Source: Niabella pedocola | GTDB lineage: Bacteria > Bacteroidota > Bacteroidia > Chitinophagales > Chitinophagaceae | Direction: 5' to 3' | NCBI RefSeq assembly: GCF_021044425.1 | Contig: NZ_JAJNEC010000003.1 | Coordinates: forward strand, 310,001-374,000 | DNA length: 64,000 nucleotides | Part shown: positions 25,025 through 34,171 of the stretch, one piece after another | Position numbering within the stretch: position 1 is the first letter of the stretch | How the letters are laid out: each line of letters opens with the position of its first letter | The notes under the pieces: model-generated | The model's input: only the letters and a program-made list of their open reading frames with translations | What the model was told of the DNA's origin: nothing | The model's database searches: none | Program-made: the position numbers and the translations under genes

Positions 25025-25663
25025 TTAAATGATCTTGTGTTCCAGGGCCAGCCTGATCACGGAGAACATATTGCTGGTCTGGAACTTTTGTATGATATTC
25101 CTGCGATGGGTTTCTACGGTTAACTGGCTCAGAAATAATTTATCAGCAATATCCGTACTGGAAAGTCCTTCCGAAATGAGGCGAAGGATTTCTTTTTCCC
25201 GTTTCGTAAGAACCGGGATCCCATTCCAGTCGTTGGGGCTTGGGCGGGACAGGATCTCTTTAACGGCAGGGCTCAACACCGTTTCTCCTTTCAGTCCGTT
25301 TTCAATACCATCCAGCAACTCATCGGCCGAGGCATTTTTAAGGAGATAGCCACTGGCACCGTTTTGAAGCATCTGCGAGATAATACTGCGTTCGGCCTGG
25401 TTACTGATCGCCAGCACGGTTATTTCCGGATAGTTCTTTTTCACCGCTGCGCAAAGCTCCAGCCCGGTCATATCCGGTAACACTACATCCAGCAACACCA
25501 TATCCGCATTATTGGTTTTGAGATAATCCAGGAACTGGCTCCCCCTTGTAAAACTTACAATTTCAAACGGGGTTTCTGAAGTCAGCAGGTTTTTGAGTCC
25601 CTCAATAACGATGGGATGATCATCAACGATAGCAATAACGGGAAGAGGAGGGTGCTGCAACAT
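25025..25663 (-). CDS. NarL/LuxR-type response regulator
   Basis: 212 residues: receiver domain at about 9-125 with acidic pocket 'VDDH' and phospho-acceptor Asp59 in 'MVLLDVVLPDMTG', Ser/Thr position near 'LAISNQ', and Lys in 'GYLLKNAS'. The C-terminal LuxR helix-turn-helix is at about 148-205 ('LTKREKEILRLISEGLSSTDIADKLFLSQLTVETHRRNIIQKF'). No histidine kinase gene is adjacent, so its sensor must be elsewhere. It probably binds DNA as a phosphorylated dimer. The targets are unknown; a single-gene transcription unit. Confidence 0.95.
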   Translation of the reverse strand: MLQHPPLPVIAIVDDHPIVIEGLKNLLTSETPFEIVSFTRGSQFLDYLKTNNADMVLLDVVLPDMTGLELCAAVKKNYPEITVLAISNQAERSIISQMLQNGASGYLLKNASADELLDGIENGLKGETVLSPAVKEILSRPSPNDWNGIPVLTKREKEILRLISEGLSSTDIADKLFLSQLTVETHRRNIIQKFQTSNMFSVIRLALEHKII

Positions 25664-25921
25664 GTAATTCCATATTTATGGTGGTATTCGCCGGTTATCT
25701 GTTGATCCACAACATGTGCAACCCGTTCAGATATCGACGATCCGGTTTAAATTTAGGTACAGCTTCTGGCATTGACCGGGGGGCGGAATCGCTGTTCTGA
25801 AAGTATCTTCCAGGCATGCCCCGTACAACAGGCCCTCCGGAACGGAGATCGGCTAATGCCTTCATTCGGTCATCCGGCGGTTGAGCCATTCAACATCGCT
25901 TACAACGCATCGGCCGGTATT

Positions 25922-28501
25922 TTATTTTTTCGTGGCCTTTTTAGCCGCCGCCTTCTTCTTGGCAGGCGCTTTTTTTGCTGCGGTTTTCTTTGCGGGTTTT
26001 GTAAACGCTCCCGGCAGCTCTGCCTCGATCATTTTTTTAACGGTTTCTATATTTAACTGGGCCACTTCCTCCGGCGTATATTTTGTACCGTCTTCCTTTC
26101 TTCCGAGTTTCACCATTTTTTTACCAAAACGGATAAATGCGCCCCAGCGTCCGTTTTCAAGAGCGATCTTTTCTTCGGGCCATTGCTGGATGTACCGGTT
26201 GGATTCCTTCTCCATCTTTGTTTTGATCAGCTCATCAATATCTCCCTGCGAAAGATTATCAAAATCATAACGGCGCGGCACATTAATAAACAGATCATTC
26301 CATTTGATATAGGGACCAAAACGGCCCTTGCCTTTTGTAACGGGTTTTTCTTCAAAATGAGCAATGGGCGCATCTGCTACCTGTTTTTCGCTGATCAATG
26401 CAACAGCACGCTCCATATCAACGGACAGGGGATCTTCTGTCCGGGGGATAGAGATAAATTCTTCACCCCATTTCACATAAGGACCAAAACGGCCCACATT
26501 TACAGATACCTCTTTGTCTTCATAGGTGCCCAGTGTAACCGGAAGCTTAAACAGGTCCATAGCCTCCTCGAAGGTGATGGTTTCAATGCTTTGGCCTTTC
26601 CGCAGCGTGGCAAACCGTGGTTTTTCTTCATCATCTGCGTTTCCGATCTGGATCATGGGACCAAAACGGCCCATCCGGGCAATAACCGGCTTGCCGGTTT
26701 CAGGATCGGCACCCAGTTCCCGTTCGCCTTTAATGCGCTCGGCGGTTTCAATGGTATTATCGACACCTTCCTTAAAGGGATGATAAAATTCGTCGATGAG
26801 TTTATTCCACAACAATTTACCGTTGGCAATTTCATCAAATTCTTCCTCGATCCTGGCGGTAAAGCCATAATCCATGATATTCTCAAAGTATTGCTTCAGG
26901 AAATCGGTTACCACCAGCCCCAGGTCTGTTGGAAATAATTTGGCTTTTTCAGCTCCGGTGATTTCAGTATGCTCTTTTTGGGAAAGCTGGTTCTCTTTTA
27001 AGGTAATGATTCGGTATTTGCGCTCAAGCCCTTCCTTATCGCGTTTTTCCACATATTCCCGTTTCAGGATGGTTGAAATAGTGGGGGCATAAGTAGAAGG
27101 GCGTCCGATGCCAAGTTCTTCCAGTTTTTTTACAAGAGAAGCTTCCGTATAGCGGGGAGAAGGGCGGGTAAACCGTTCGGTGCCGGTCATTTCCACCAGC
27201 GGAAGCTGTTGCCCGATGGTTAATGGCGGCAGCATGCCTTCCTGCGCTTCATCCTCCTGGATGTCTTCATCATCCCGGTCTTCGCGGTACAGCTTCAGGA
27301 ACCCGTCAAATTTTACAACTTCACCGGTTGCCGACAGGAATTCCTTATTGGTGGAGATCTCTATTTTGGCGGTGGTTTTTTCCAGCTGCGCATCGGCCAT
27401 CTGGCTGGCCATCGTCCGCTTCCATATAAGATCGTACAGCCGCTTCCAATCTGCATTTTCAACGGTAGTGTTGTTCATGTAGGTTGGACGGATGGCTTCG
27501 TGCGCTTCCTGTGCGCTTTCGTTCTTATTTTTAAAACGGCGGAATTGATGGTATTGCTCCCCGTACATACTCTTAATGGTATTGGTAAGATCTCCAAGTG
27601 CCGTATTACTCAGGTTCACACTATCCGTACGCATATAGGTAATATGCCCGTTCTCATACAATTGCTGTGCAAGTTGCATGGTACGGCTTACGCTATAGCC
27701 AAATTTCCGGCTGGCTTCCTGTTGCAGTGTAGACGTGGTGAAGGGCGGTGCCGGACTCCGCTTTCCCGGTTTTACCTGGATATCTTTTACCGTATAGTCG
27801 GCATTCAGGCAGGACTGTAAAAAACGTTCGGCATCTGCGGCATTGTTGAATTTGGCACCTTCTGCTTTAAATGAGATCTTTTTCCCGGCGATATCCGTTG
27901 CCGTAAAAACAGCAACAATTTTAAAGCTGCTTTGTGGTTCAAACGCGTTGATCTCCCGTTCTCTTTCAGCAATCAGCCGTACCGCCACACTCTGAACCCT
28001 TCCGGCGCTCAGGTTGTTCTTTACACTTATTTTCCGCCACAATACCGGGCTCAGCTCAAATCCAACGATCCGGTCCAGTACCCGGCGGGCCTGCTGTGCA
28101 TCTACCAGGTTCATGTCTACATGCCGGGGAGCTGCCACTGCCTGCTGGATGGCCGGTTTGGTAATTTCGTTAAAAACAATGCGTTTTGTTGTTTTAGGAT
28201 CGAGTCCCAGCACCTCGCATAAATGCCAGCTGATGGCCTCACCCTCCCGGTCCTCATCCGTTGCCAGCCATACTTCTTCGCTTTTTGAGGCCAGTTGCTT
28301 CAGGTCGCGCACCACTTTCTCTTTTCCCTCCGAAACCACATAGCGGGGGTGGAACTGCTTCTCAATATCGATACCCATTCCTGCTTTCTCAAGATCACGA
28401 ATGTGCCCGAAACTGCTCTTAACCTGGAAGTCTTTGCCTAAAAATTTCTCAATGGTTTTTGCCTTTGCCGGGCTCTCTACGATCAGTAAATTCTTCGCCA
28501 T
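25922..28501 (-). CDS. topA: DNA topoisomerase I (type IA)
   Basis: Relaxes negative supercoils through a transient 5'-phosphotyrosine break. 859 residues. Toprim domain with 'IVESPAKAKTIEKFLG' and the metal-binding triad Asp82, Asp84, Glu86 in 'TDEDREGE'. The active-site Tyr is Tyr289 in 'GHITYMRTDS'. In place of the Cys4 zinc fingers of E. coli TopA, the C-terminal third has four GR(F/W)G repeats ('GRFGPMIQIG', 'GRFGPYVKWG', 'GRFGPYIKWN', 'GRWGAFIRFG'). It ends in a Lys/Ala-rich tail (about 835-859) like that of eukaryotic H1 proteins, probably disordered and DNA-binding. Single gene. Confidence 0.97.
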   Translation of the reverse strand: MAKNLLIVESPAKAKTIEKFLGKDFQVKSSFGHIRDLEKAGMGIDIEKQFHPRYVVSEGKEKVVRDLKQLASKSEEVWLATDEDREGEAISWHLCEVLGLDPKTTKRIVFNEITKPAIQQAVAAPRHVDMNLVDAQQARRVLDRIVGFELSPVLWRKISVKNNLSAGRVQSVAVRLIAEREREINAFEPQSSFKIVAVFTATDIAGKKISFKAEGAKFNNAADAERFLQSCLNADYTVKDIQVKPGKRSPAPPFTTSTLQQEASRKFGYSVSRTMQLAQQLYENGHITYMRTDSVNLSNTALGDLTNTIKSMYGEQYHQFRRFKNKNESAQEAHEAIRPTYMNNTTVENADWKRLYDLIWKRTMASQMADAQLEKTTAKIEISTNKEFLSATGEVVKFDGFLKLYREDRDDEDIQEDEAQEGMLPPLTIGQQLPLVEMTGTERFTRPSPRYTEASLVKKLEELGIGRPSTYAPTISTILKREYVEKRDKEGLERKYRIITLKENQLSQKEHTEITGAEKAKLFPTDLGLVVTDFLKQYFENIMDYGFTARIEEEFDEIANGKLLWNKLIDEFYHPFKEGVDNTIETAERIKGERELGADPETGKPVIARMGRFGPMIQIGNADDEEKPRFATLRKGQSIETITFEEAMDLFKLPVTLGTYEDKEVSVNVGRFGPYVKWGEEFISIPRTEDPLSVDMERAVALISEKQVADAPIAHFEEKPVTKGKGRFGPYIKWNDLFINVPRRYDFDNLSQGDIDELIKTKMEKESNRYIQQWPEEKIALENGRWGAFIRFGKKMVKLGRKEDGTKYTPEEVAQLNIETVKKMIEAELPGAFTKPAKKTAAKKAPAKKKAAAKKATKK

Positions 28502-28721
28502 ATGCTTTTCTGAACAACGCTTTTTATTACCAAATTTTGGGCAAGATTAGAATTTTTTTTTTAAATCCGCTTATTTTTTCCCCGGAGGCGGTTCCCGTTT
28601 TTACATTTCAGTTGCTGTTTTTCATCGGGTTATACCATATATTATAATTCTGTGATGCCCTTCAAAGCAGCAGCCACAGGTGGGAAAAGTGTCAAACGAA
28701 TGGTTGTTTGCCGGGTAGGTT

Positions 28722-29564
28722 TTAAAGAAAACCGGCTACTTTTTCCAGCACGGCAGCATCGCGGTAAATCTTGCTATGCCCAAGCCCTTCAGTAAAAATA
28801 AAATGAATATGGGCAGGAGCCATTTGCTGTATTTCGTAGGCTTCCGCCACGGGAGTGATCGGATCCTGTTTGTCGTGGATCCAAAGAATATCACTTTTAA
28901 GTGCCGGCAGGCATCTCTTTATGGTGAACCAGTTCAGGTCTTTGCCGCTAAGCCGGGTTACATTATTAAAAAATGATTGCTGTATTTGCGGGTCTCTAAT
29001 GGCCATTTGTTGTAAAAAGGTGGCGGCAAGGCCGGTGGTGTCGGCCGCCGGGGCAAACAGCACTATTTTGATCAAGGCGTTATGCGGCAGTTCCGAAACG
29101 GCCAGGGTTACGGCAAGCCCACCGAAGGAATGACCGATATAGGCATCAAAAGGACCATATTGTTCTGTTAACTGTGTAACCAGTTGCATATAATCAATGG
29201 CGTTGATCCGTTTACCACCGCTGCGCCCGTGCGCCGGCGCATCAAAAGCCGTAATTTCATATCCTTTTTCTACCAGCAAAGGGATCAGGTGCTCGAAACG
29301 TTGTGTATGCGAGCGAAAGCCATGCGCAATAAGGAGCTTGCGGGCACCGCCTTTATTCCAGCAGTATCCTTTTAGCTGCTGCTCCCCGTACAAAAGGGAA
29401 CGCTGTTCGGCCGACTGCAGCAACGGGCTCAATGCATAACCGGCCTTACCCAACGGGGTACAGAAAAGCCGGAAAGCATTGTTGCCCGCCCGCTCTTTGG
29501 ATACCAGTGCCAGGAGGCGGATACGGGTTTTGTAAAGCTCCTTTATAAAATTTTGTAATTTCAT
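28722..29564 (-). CDS. alpha/beta hydrolase
   Basis: 280 residues with the alpha/beta-hydrolase fold: 'RKLLIAHGFRSHTQRFEHLIPLLVEKGYEITAFDAPAHGRSGG', nucleophile elbow G-H-S-F-G-G with Ser146, Asp candidate in 'ILWIHDKQDPITPV', and a His in 'EGLGHSKIYRD' close to the C-terminus. No signal peptide. Substrate not evident; related proteins include serine aminopeptidase-like and lysophospholipase-like enzymes. Divergent from the Rossmann/DUF2520 gene. Confidence 0.92.
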   Translation of the reverse strand: MKLQNFIKELYKTRIRLLALVSKERAGNNAFRLFCTPLGKAGYALSPLLQSAEQRSLLYGEQQLKGYCWNKGGARKLLIAHGFRSHTQRFEHLIPLLVEKGYEITAFDAPAHGRSGGKRINAIDYMQLVTQLTEQYGPFDAYIGHSFGGLAVTLAVSELPHNALIKIVLFAPAADTTGLAATFLQQMAIRDPQIQQSFFNNVTRLSGKDLNWFTIKRCLPALKSDILWIHDKQDPITPVAEAYEIQQMAPAHIHFIFTEGLGHSKIYRDAAVLEKVAGFL

Positions 29565-29697
29565 CCGTTGAATTTTTATTTTCCGCCGTTGGTGGATGTA
29601 TTATGGTCGGATGGAACCTGGTTTGAACCTACTCCTGAATATATCCGGGAGCTTCATAGCCATTTCATCAGCGATCGCAAAGGTATCTATATTTATT

Positions 29698-30456
29698 ATG
29701 AACATTGTTATCATCGGGTCGGGAAATGTGGCGGCAGTACTCGGCCGTAAATTGCTGAAGGCGGGACATGTGATCCAGCAGATCTACGGCCGCAATGCAA
29801 CCGCGGCTTCGGAGCTTGCGTACGAATGGAATACGGAATCGGCCAACTATACCAGCCTTGTTGTTAAAACCGCCGATGTATACCTGATAGCTGTGGCCGA
29901 TACGGCTATTGCTGCTGTTGCCGCAGACCTGCGGTTGAAGAACAAGATCGTGGCACATACCGCCGCAGCCGTACCGATGGATGTATTAAAGGGGGTTACG
30001 GACAACTATGGGGTGTTTTACCCCTTGCAAAGCATGCGCAAGCAGCAGGAAAACAGCCCGGAGCTAACAATTTACACGGAGGCTTCCAACGCGGATACAA
30101 AAAAAGTACTGGACCAGTTGGCTGCCTCTATTACCAATAACCCGGTGCAGCCGGCAGACCTCGACAAACGGTCGCGCTTGCATGTGGCGGCCGTATTTGC
30201 CAGCAATTTTACCAACTATCTGTTTGACCTGGCAGCATCCTTTTGTAACAAAGAAGGGATCTCCTTCAGCGAATTGCTGCCATTGATCCGCAATACGGTG
30301 GAACGCCTGAACGAAGAATCGCCTTCCCAGATGCAAACCGGGCCTGCTGTGCGAAAAGACCTGGATACGATTCATAAACATCAGGAACTTTTAAAGGATT
30401 ACCCCGAGCACCTTATGGTATATAATTTTTTAACGGAGGCGCTGATGCGGCATTGA
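29698..30456 (+). CDS. Rossmann-like and DUF2520 domain protein
   Basis: 252 residues from the ATG at 29698 (MNIVIIGSGNVAAVLGRKLLKAGH); the longer frame from 29596 adds 34 residues before the dinucleotide-binding motif GSGNVA and is less likely. The N-terminal NAD(P)-binding fold is followed by a helical DUF2520 domain ('RLHVAAVFASNFTNYLFDLAASFCNKEGISFSELLPLIRNTVE', 'TGPAVRKDLDTIHKHQELL'). It resembles pyrroline-5-carboxylate or ketopantoate reductase-like proteins, but the substrate is unknown. In Bacteroidota it is commonly found just before the kdsC-like gene, as here. Confidence 0.92.
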   Translation: MNIVIIGSGNVAAVLGRKLLKAGHVIQQIYGRNATAASELAYEWNTESANYTSLVVKTADVYLIAVADTAIAAVAADLRLKNKIVAHTAAAVPMDVLKGVTDNYGVFYPLQSMRKQQENSPELTIYTEASNADTKKVLDQLAASITNNPVQPADLDKRSRLHVAAVFASNFTNYLFDLAASFCNKEGISFSELLPLIRNTVERLNEESPSQMQTGPAVRKDLDTIHKHQELLKDYPEHLMVYNFLTEALMRH

Positions 30457-30529
30457 TGAAATAAACACAAACGCACGCAGGATTTGTTCCATTGCAGTCG
30501 TTGGGGTGCGTTGATACTCGCAGTTCAGT

Positions 30530-30640
30530 TTAAACCGCCAGGGACGCAAGGTTTTTTCGCAAGGTTCGCGAAGATATCTATCCCCAATAATCCTCGTTGC
30601 GTATTCTTTGCGGGTCCATAGCGTACTTTGCGGTTGAATT
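30530..30640. repeat. GC-rich dispersed repeat fragment
   Basis: 'aaaccgccagggacgcaagg', 'tcgcaaggttcgcgaag', 'tcgttgcgtattctttgcggg' and 'tactttgcggttgaatt' repeat the vocabulary of the 24.5 kb and 35 kb repeats, arranged with the two ends roughly inverted (aaccgc ... gcggtt). Confidence 0.6.
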
Positions 30641-30676
30641 AAAAACTTCAGGCTACGGGAAAACGCCTCTATCCCG

Positions 30677-30708
30677 TTTCGGCGATTCACTTGAATCCAA
30701 TACATTTG
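30677..30708 (+). promoter_or_regulatory. promoter for the kdsC operon (TTTC-N20-TACATTTG)
   Basis: TACATTTG at 30701-30708 matches the minus-7 consensus fully, with TTTC at 30677-30680 exactly 20 bases upstream. Predicted leader about 22 bases. Confidence 0.55.
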
Positions 30709-30736
30709 CATCACCCTTAACAATAATAAAGATCAC

Positions 30737-31258
30737 ATGAACCTGTTGCAGCGATTTCAGCGAATAAAGGTGTTTGTTTTTGACGTGGATGGTGTACTTA
30801 CCAATGGCGACCTTTTGGTGCTGGAAAGCGGCGAAATGGCCCGTGTAATGTATGTGAAAGACGGCTATGCGCTGCAGCTGGCCATTAAGCAGGGGTATGC
30901 GGTCCTTGTGGTTTCCGGATCCGCGCCCTCGGCGGTGCTGGGACGTTTGAATAAGCTGGGTATCCGTGAGGTTCATTTTGCGATCAAAGATAAACAGGCC
31001 TTTATCCGGCAATGGATGGAGGAACGGCAGGTGGCTCCTGAAACGGTATTGTTTATGGGCGACGATATACCCGATCTGCCGGTGTTCGATTTGGTAGGCT
31101 TATCGGCCTGTCCTGCGGATGCCGTGAGCGAGATCCTGCATAAAGCCATTTTTGTTTCCGGCTATCCGGGTGGCAGGGGGTGTGTGCGGGAAGTGATCGA
31201 AAAAGTACTCCGCAGCAATGATCATTGGGGAAATGATGCACAGGTTGCTTCTACTTAA
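30737..31258 (+). CDS. kdsC: KdsC-like KDO 8-phosphate phosphatase (HAD superfamily)
   Basis: Removes phosphate from 3-deoxy-D-manno-octulosonate 8-phosphate in lipopolysaccharide core synthesis. 173 residues, the compact capless HAD form that works as a tetramer. Motif I is FDVDGVLTNG with Asp16 and Asp18, then 'VSGSAPSAVLGRLNKLGI' (motif II), 'IKDKQAF' and 'FMGDDIPDLPVF' (motif IV), and 'GYPGGRGCVREVIE' at the C-terminus, typical of KdsC. It heads a four-gene run with 14-, 3- and 31-base spacers. Confidence 0.9.
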   Translation: MNLLQRFQRIKVFVFDVDGVLTNGDLLVLESGEMARVMYVKDGYALQLAIKQGYAVLVVSGSAPSAVLGRLNKLGIREVHFAIKDKQAFIRQWMEERQVAPETVLFMGDDIPDLPVFDLVGLSACPADAVSEILHKAIFVSGYPGGRGCVREVIEKVLRSNDHWGNDAQVAST

Positions 31259-31272
31259 ATTTAAAAAACCGG

Positions 31273-32205
31273 ATGAAGAAGATAGCTGCATTTTTCAGGT
31301 TGATACGCTACCCCAACCTTATTTTTATTGCGCTCACGCAGGCGATGTTCCAGTATTGCATTTACTATCCCATTTACCATGACCGGATACCGGCCGGCGA
31401 TTTGACACAATTTATACTTTTGGTGCTGGCATCCGTTTTTATTGCCGCTGCGGGAAATATCATCAATGACTATTTCGATATGAATATCGACCGGATCAAC
31501 AAGCCGCAGAAAATGGTCATCGGCAAATACATCAACCGCAGGTGGGCCCTGGTATGGCATCTGGGCCTGAGTGTGCTGGGAGTGGCATTAACTGCCGTTG
31601 CCGTTAACCCGTTTTCGAGATGGTATCTTGTGGTGGCTAATATTGCCTGTGTATTGCTGCTCTGGTTCTATTCTGTAAAATTTAAAAAGGAGATCCTGAT
31701 CGGCAATGTAGTGATCTCATTGCTTACGGCCTGGACGATCATGATCATCTTTCTCTCCAAATTTTCCTTCTCAGATGCTTTCGGAAACGGACATCCGGGC
31801 CAGCTGAAGCTGTTTCGTTTTGCAGTATTGTATGCCGGTTTTGCTTTTATTATTTCACTGGTACGGGAAGCTATAAAGGATGTGGAGGACATCGCCGGCG
31901 ACCGCAAGTATGGGTGTAATACCATGCCGATTGCCTGGGGTGTAAATGCTACCAAAGTGTATGTGGCCGTTTGGCTGACCCTGCTGATCGCCCTGTTGCT
32001 GGTGGTGCAGTTTTATATCCTGCAACTTGGCTGGTGGCCGGGTGTGGTATATTGTGTGGCATTGATCCTGCTGCCGGCCGGATACCTGTTCCGCAAGCTA
32101 ATACCGGCAAGTACGCCTGCAGACTATCATTACCTGAGTATGGTAACAAAGGGGTTGATGTTGACCGGTATTTTATCCATGGGTATTTTTTATTTTTATT
32201 TATAA
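31273..32205 (+). CDS. UbiA-family prenyltransferase, geranylgeranylglycerol-phosphate type
   Basis: Membrane enzyme of 310 residues with about nine hydrophobic segments. The first Asp-rich prenyl-diphosphate site is N65-D-Y-F-D-M-N-I-D73 and the second is 'DVEDIAGDRKYG'. In Bacteroidota this UbiA subgroup is annotated as digeranylgeranylglyceryl-phosphate synthase-like, the second ether-forming step of archaeal lipid synthesis. That function in these bacteria is partly inferred; another prenyl acceptor is possible. It follows kdsC by 14 bases and precedes maf by three. Confidence 0.88.
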   Translation: MKKIAAFFRLIRYPNLIFIALTQAMFQYCIYYPIYHDRIPAGDLTQFILLVLASVFIAAAGNIINDYFDMNIDRINKPQKMVIGKYINRRWALVWHLGLSVLGVALTAVAVNPFSRWYLVVANIACVLLLWFYSVKFKKEILIGNVVISLLTAWTIMIIFLSKFSFSDAFGNGHPGQLKLFRFAVLYAGFAFIISLVREAIKDVEDIAGDRKYGCNTMPIAWGVNATKVYVAVWLTLLIALLLVVQFYILQLGWWPGVVYCVALILLPAGYLFRKLIPASTPADYHYLSMVTKGLMLTGILSMGIFYFYL

Positions 32206-32208
32206 CGT

Positions 32209-32799
32209 ATGGCCGGTAACCGAGTTATCCTTGCATCTTCATCGCCCCGCCGGAAACAGATCCTGGAATGGGCCGATGTGCCGTTTGAGATCCGCACAAA
32301 GGAAATTGACGAAAGCTTTAATCCCGAACTTGACCTGCCATCCGCCATTGCAGACGTGGCCCTGCGGAAGGCACAGGCCATTTTGGAAGGTGTAAGCGCC
32401 GATATCATTGTGCTGGCGGCGGATACGGTAGTGGTACTGGACAACCAGGTAATTGGCAAGCCCAAAAGCCGGGAAGCGGCGATCAACACCCTTACCCGCC
32501 TGCAGGATCGTACCCACCAGGTAATTACCGGGGTGGCCCTGGTAAAGGGGCCGGAGGAGCTGCTCTTTTCAGACATAACGGAAGTAACCTTTCACCCGTT
32601 AACACACCGGCAGATTGTTTATTACATAGACCGGTACCAGCCTTTTGATAAAGCCGGTTCCTATGCCATACAGGAATGGATCGGAGTGGCAGGTATCAAA
32701 AATATCAACGGGGATTTTTATAATGTAATGGGATTGCCGGTGAGCAGAATATTACAGGAAATGCGTAAATTGCAGTACCGATTCGTGGAAGACGAATAG
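32209..32799 (+). CDS. maf: Maf-like nucleoside-triphosphate pyrophosphatase
   Basis: House-cleaning enzyme that hydrolyses dTTP, UTP or modified nucleotides to the monophosphate. 196 residues. The signature 'VILASSSPRRKQILEW' is at residues 5-20, followed by 'VLAADTVVVLDNQVIGKP', 'VITGVAL' and 'DKAGSYAIQEWIGVAGIKNINGDFYNVMGLPVSRI', all conserved in YhdE/Maf proteins. It starts three bases after the UbiA stop, within the kdsC operon. Confidence 0.95.
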   Translation: MAGNRVILASSSPRRKQILEWADVPFEIRTKEIDESFNPELDLPSAIADVALRKAQAILEGVSADIIVLAADTVVVLDNQVIGKPKSREAAINTLTRLQDRTHQVITGVALVKGPEELLFSDITEVTFHPLTHRQIVYYIDRYQPFDKAGSYAIQEWIGVAGIKNINGDFYNVMGLPVSRILQEMRKLQYRFVEDE

Positions 32800-32830
32800 G
32801 TATTTAATAACCTAGAAAAACAACAACCAT

Positions 32831-34093
32831 ATGAACGAACAGCTACTCCAGTATATCTGGCAGTTCCAGTATTTTAATGCCCGGTCTTTAGCTACCACAG
32901 ATGGAACGCCTGTTCAGGTATTGAATGTAGGCATGCTGAACCGTAACCAGGGACCGGATTTTGAACATGCACGCATCCGTATCGGGAGCACTTTATGGGC
33001 CGGCTCCGTTGAACTGCATCTCAGAACCTCGGACTGGGACCGGCACCTGCATCAACACGACCGCAACTACCGGAAAGTGATCCTCCATGTAGTATACGAA
33101 GATGATGTGGCCGGCACAGCGGCACTTCCGGTGGTGGAGCTGAAAACACTGATCTCAAGAAGCTTGCTGCACCGGTATGAAGGCCTGCTGAATGCCCGGG
33201 CATTTATTCCCTGCGAAAAAATGATCGCCACTGTACCCAGCATTATCCTGAATGTGTGGAAAAGCAGGCTGGTAGCCGAGCGCCTTATACGGAAAGGCGC
33301 CCTGATCGAAGATTACCTGGAGGTCAATCATCAGCACTGGGAAGAAAGCTTCTGGTGGCTGCTGGCAAAAAACTTCGGTTTGCCCGTTAATGCAGATACC
33401 TTTGAAGCCATTGCAAAAAGCCTTCCGGTAACCTTGCTGGCCAAACATAAGCAACGGATCCAGCAGCTGGAAGCATTGCTGTTGGGGCAGGCGGGCTTGC
33501 TTGACGGTCGTTTCGAAGATCCATATCCGGTCCTGTTGCAACGGGAATACCGGTTCCTTCAAAAGAAATATAATCTCAAGCCGGTTGCCCATCCGGTACA
33601 TTTTTTACGGATGCGCCCCGGCAGTTTTCCTACCGTGCGATTGGCTCAACTGGCAGCGGTGATCGCCTCGTCGGCACATTTATTCTCAAAAATCATCCGC
33701 GAAGATTCATTGGATGCAGTGCGGGCCTGGTTCCGTGTAGATGCCAACGATTTCTGGCATTATCATTATACGCTAAATGAATCCAGCACAATGAAGGTAA
33801 AATCGGTAGGTGCTTCAATGATCGATAATATCATTATCAATACCATTGCGCCCATGCTCTTTGCCTATGGTAATGTATATGGAAATGACCAGTTGAAGGA
33901 AAAGGCTATCCGGTGGCTGGAAGAAACAAAGCCAGAGAAAAACAGCATTACAAAGGGATTCGAATGCCTGGGGGCGGCCAGCCAGTCGGCGATGGATTCG
34001 CAGGCATTTATTGAATTAAAGACCCGCTACTGTGATGCCCGTAAATGTCTTTATTGTTCTGCTGGAAATTACCTGCTCAAACGGGAGAAATAA
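32831..34093 (+). CDS. DUF2851 family protein
   Basis: 420 residues, matching the Bacteroidota DUF2851 family: 'LLQYIWQFQYFNARSL', 'VLNVGMLNRNQGPDFEHARIRI', 'WAGSVELHLRTSDWDRHLHQHDRNYRKVILHVVYEDD'. That region has a nuclease-like arrangement of Asp, Glu and His, but no activity is established to my knowledge. The C-terminus has a cysteine cluster, C-x4-C-x2-C, in 'YCDARKCLYCSAGNYLL', which may bind a metal. Last gene of the kdsC-ubiA-maf run, 31 bases after maf. Confidence 0.9.
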   Translation: MNEQLLQYIWQFQYFNARSLATTDGTPVQVLNVGMLNRNQGPDFEHARIRIGSTLWAGSVELHLRTSDWDRHLHQHDRNYRKVILHVVYEDDVAGTAALPVVELKTLISRSLLHRYEGLLNARAFIPCEKMIATVPSIILNVWKSRLVAERLIRKGALIEDYLEVNHQHWEESFWWLLAKNFGLPVNADTFEAIAKSLPVTLLAKHKQRIQQLEALLLGQAGLLDGRFEDPYPVLLQREYRFLQKKYNLKPVAHPVHFLRMRPGSFPTVRLAQLAAVIASSAHLFSKIIREDSLDAVRAWFRVDANDFWHYHYTLNESSTMKVKSVGASMIDNIIINTIAPMLFAYGNVYGNDQLKEKAIRWLEETKPEKNSITKGFECLGAASQSAMDSQAFIELKTRYCDARKCLYCSAGNYLLKREK

Positions 34094-34112
34094 GGCGCCA
34101 TAAAATGCTTTA

Positions 34113-34148
34113 TAAAAAAAGGGCTGTATCCGCATACGGACACAGCCC
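34113..34148 (-). terminator. intrinsic terminator of the secreted Tyr-rich protein gene
   Basis: GGGCTGT (34121-34127) pairs with ACAGCCC (34142-34148), and an inner TCCG/CGGA stem closes a four-base loop. On the minus strand it is followed by seven T, so it serves the gene ending at 34172. It also separates that gene from the convergent DUF2851 gene. Confidence 0.8.
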
Positions 34149-34171
34149 CGATATTCCTTCAACAAAAACAG

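Noticed and set aside
25695..25889. 64-residue minus-strand ORF between the response regulator and topA
   Set aside because: No recognisable features, Arg/Pro/Gly-rich composition, and no promoter-like box placed before it.
29568..29697. Small ORF or longer N-terminus before the Rossmann/DUF2520 gene
   Set aside because: The dinucleotide-binding motif begins right after the ATG at 29698; upstream residues lack conservation signals, and the alternative 60-residue frame overlaps the real gene out of frame.
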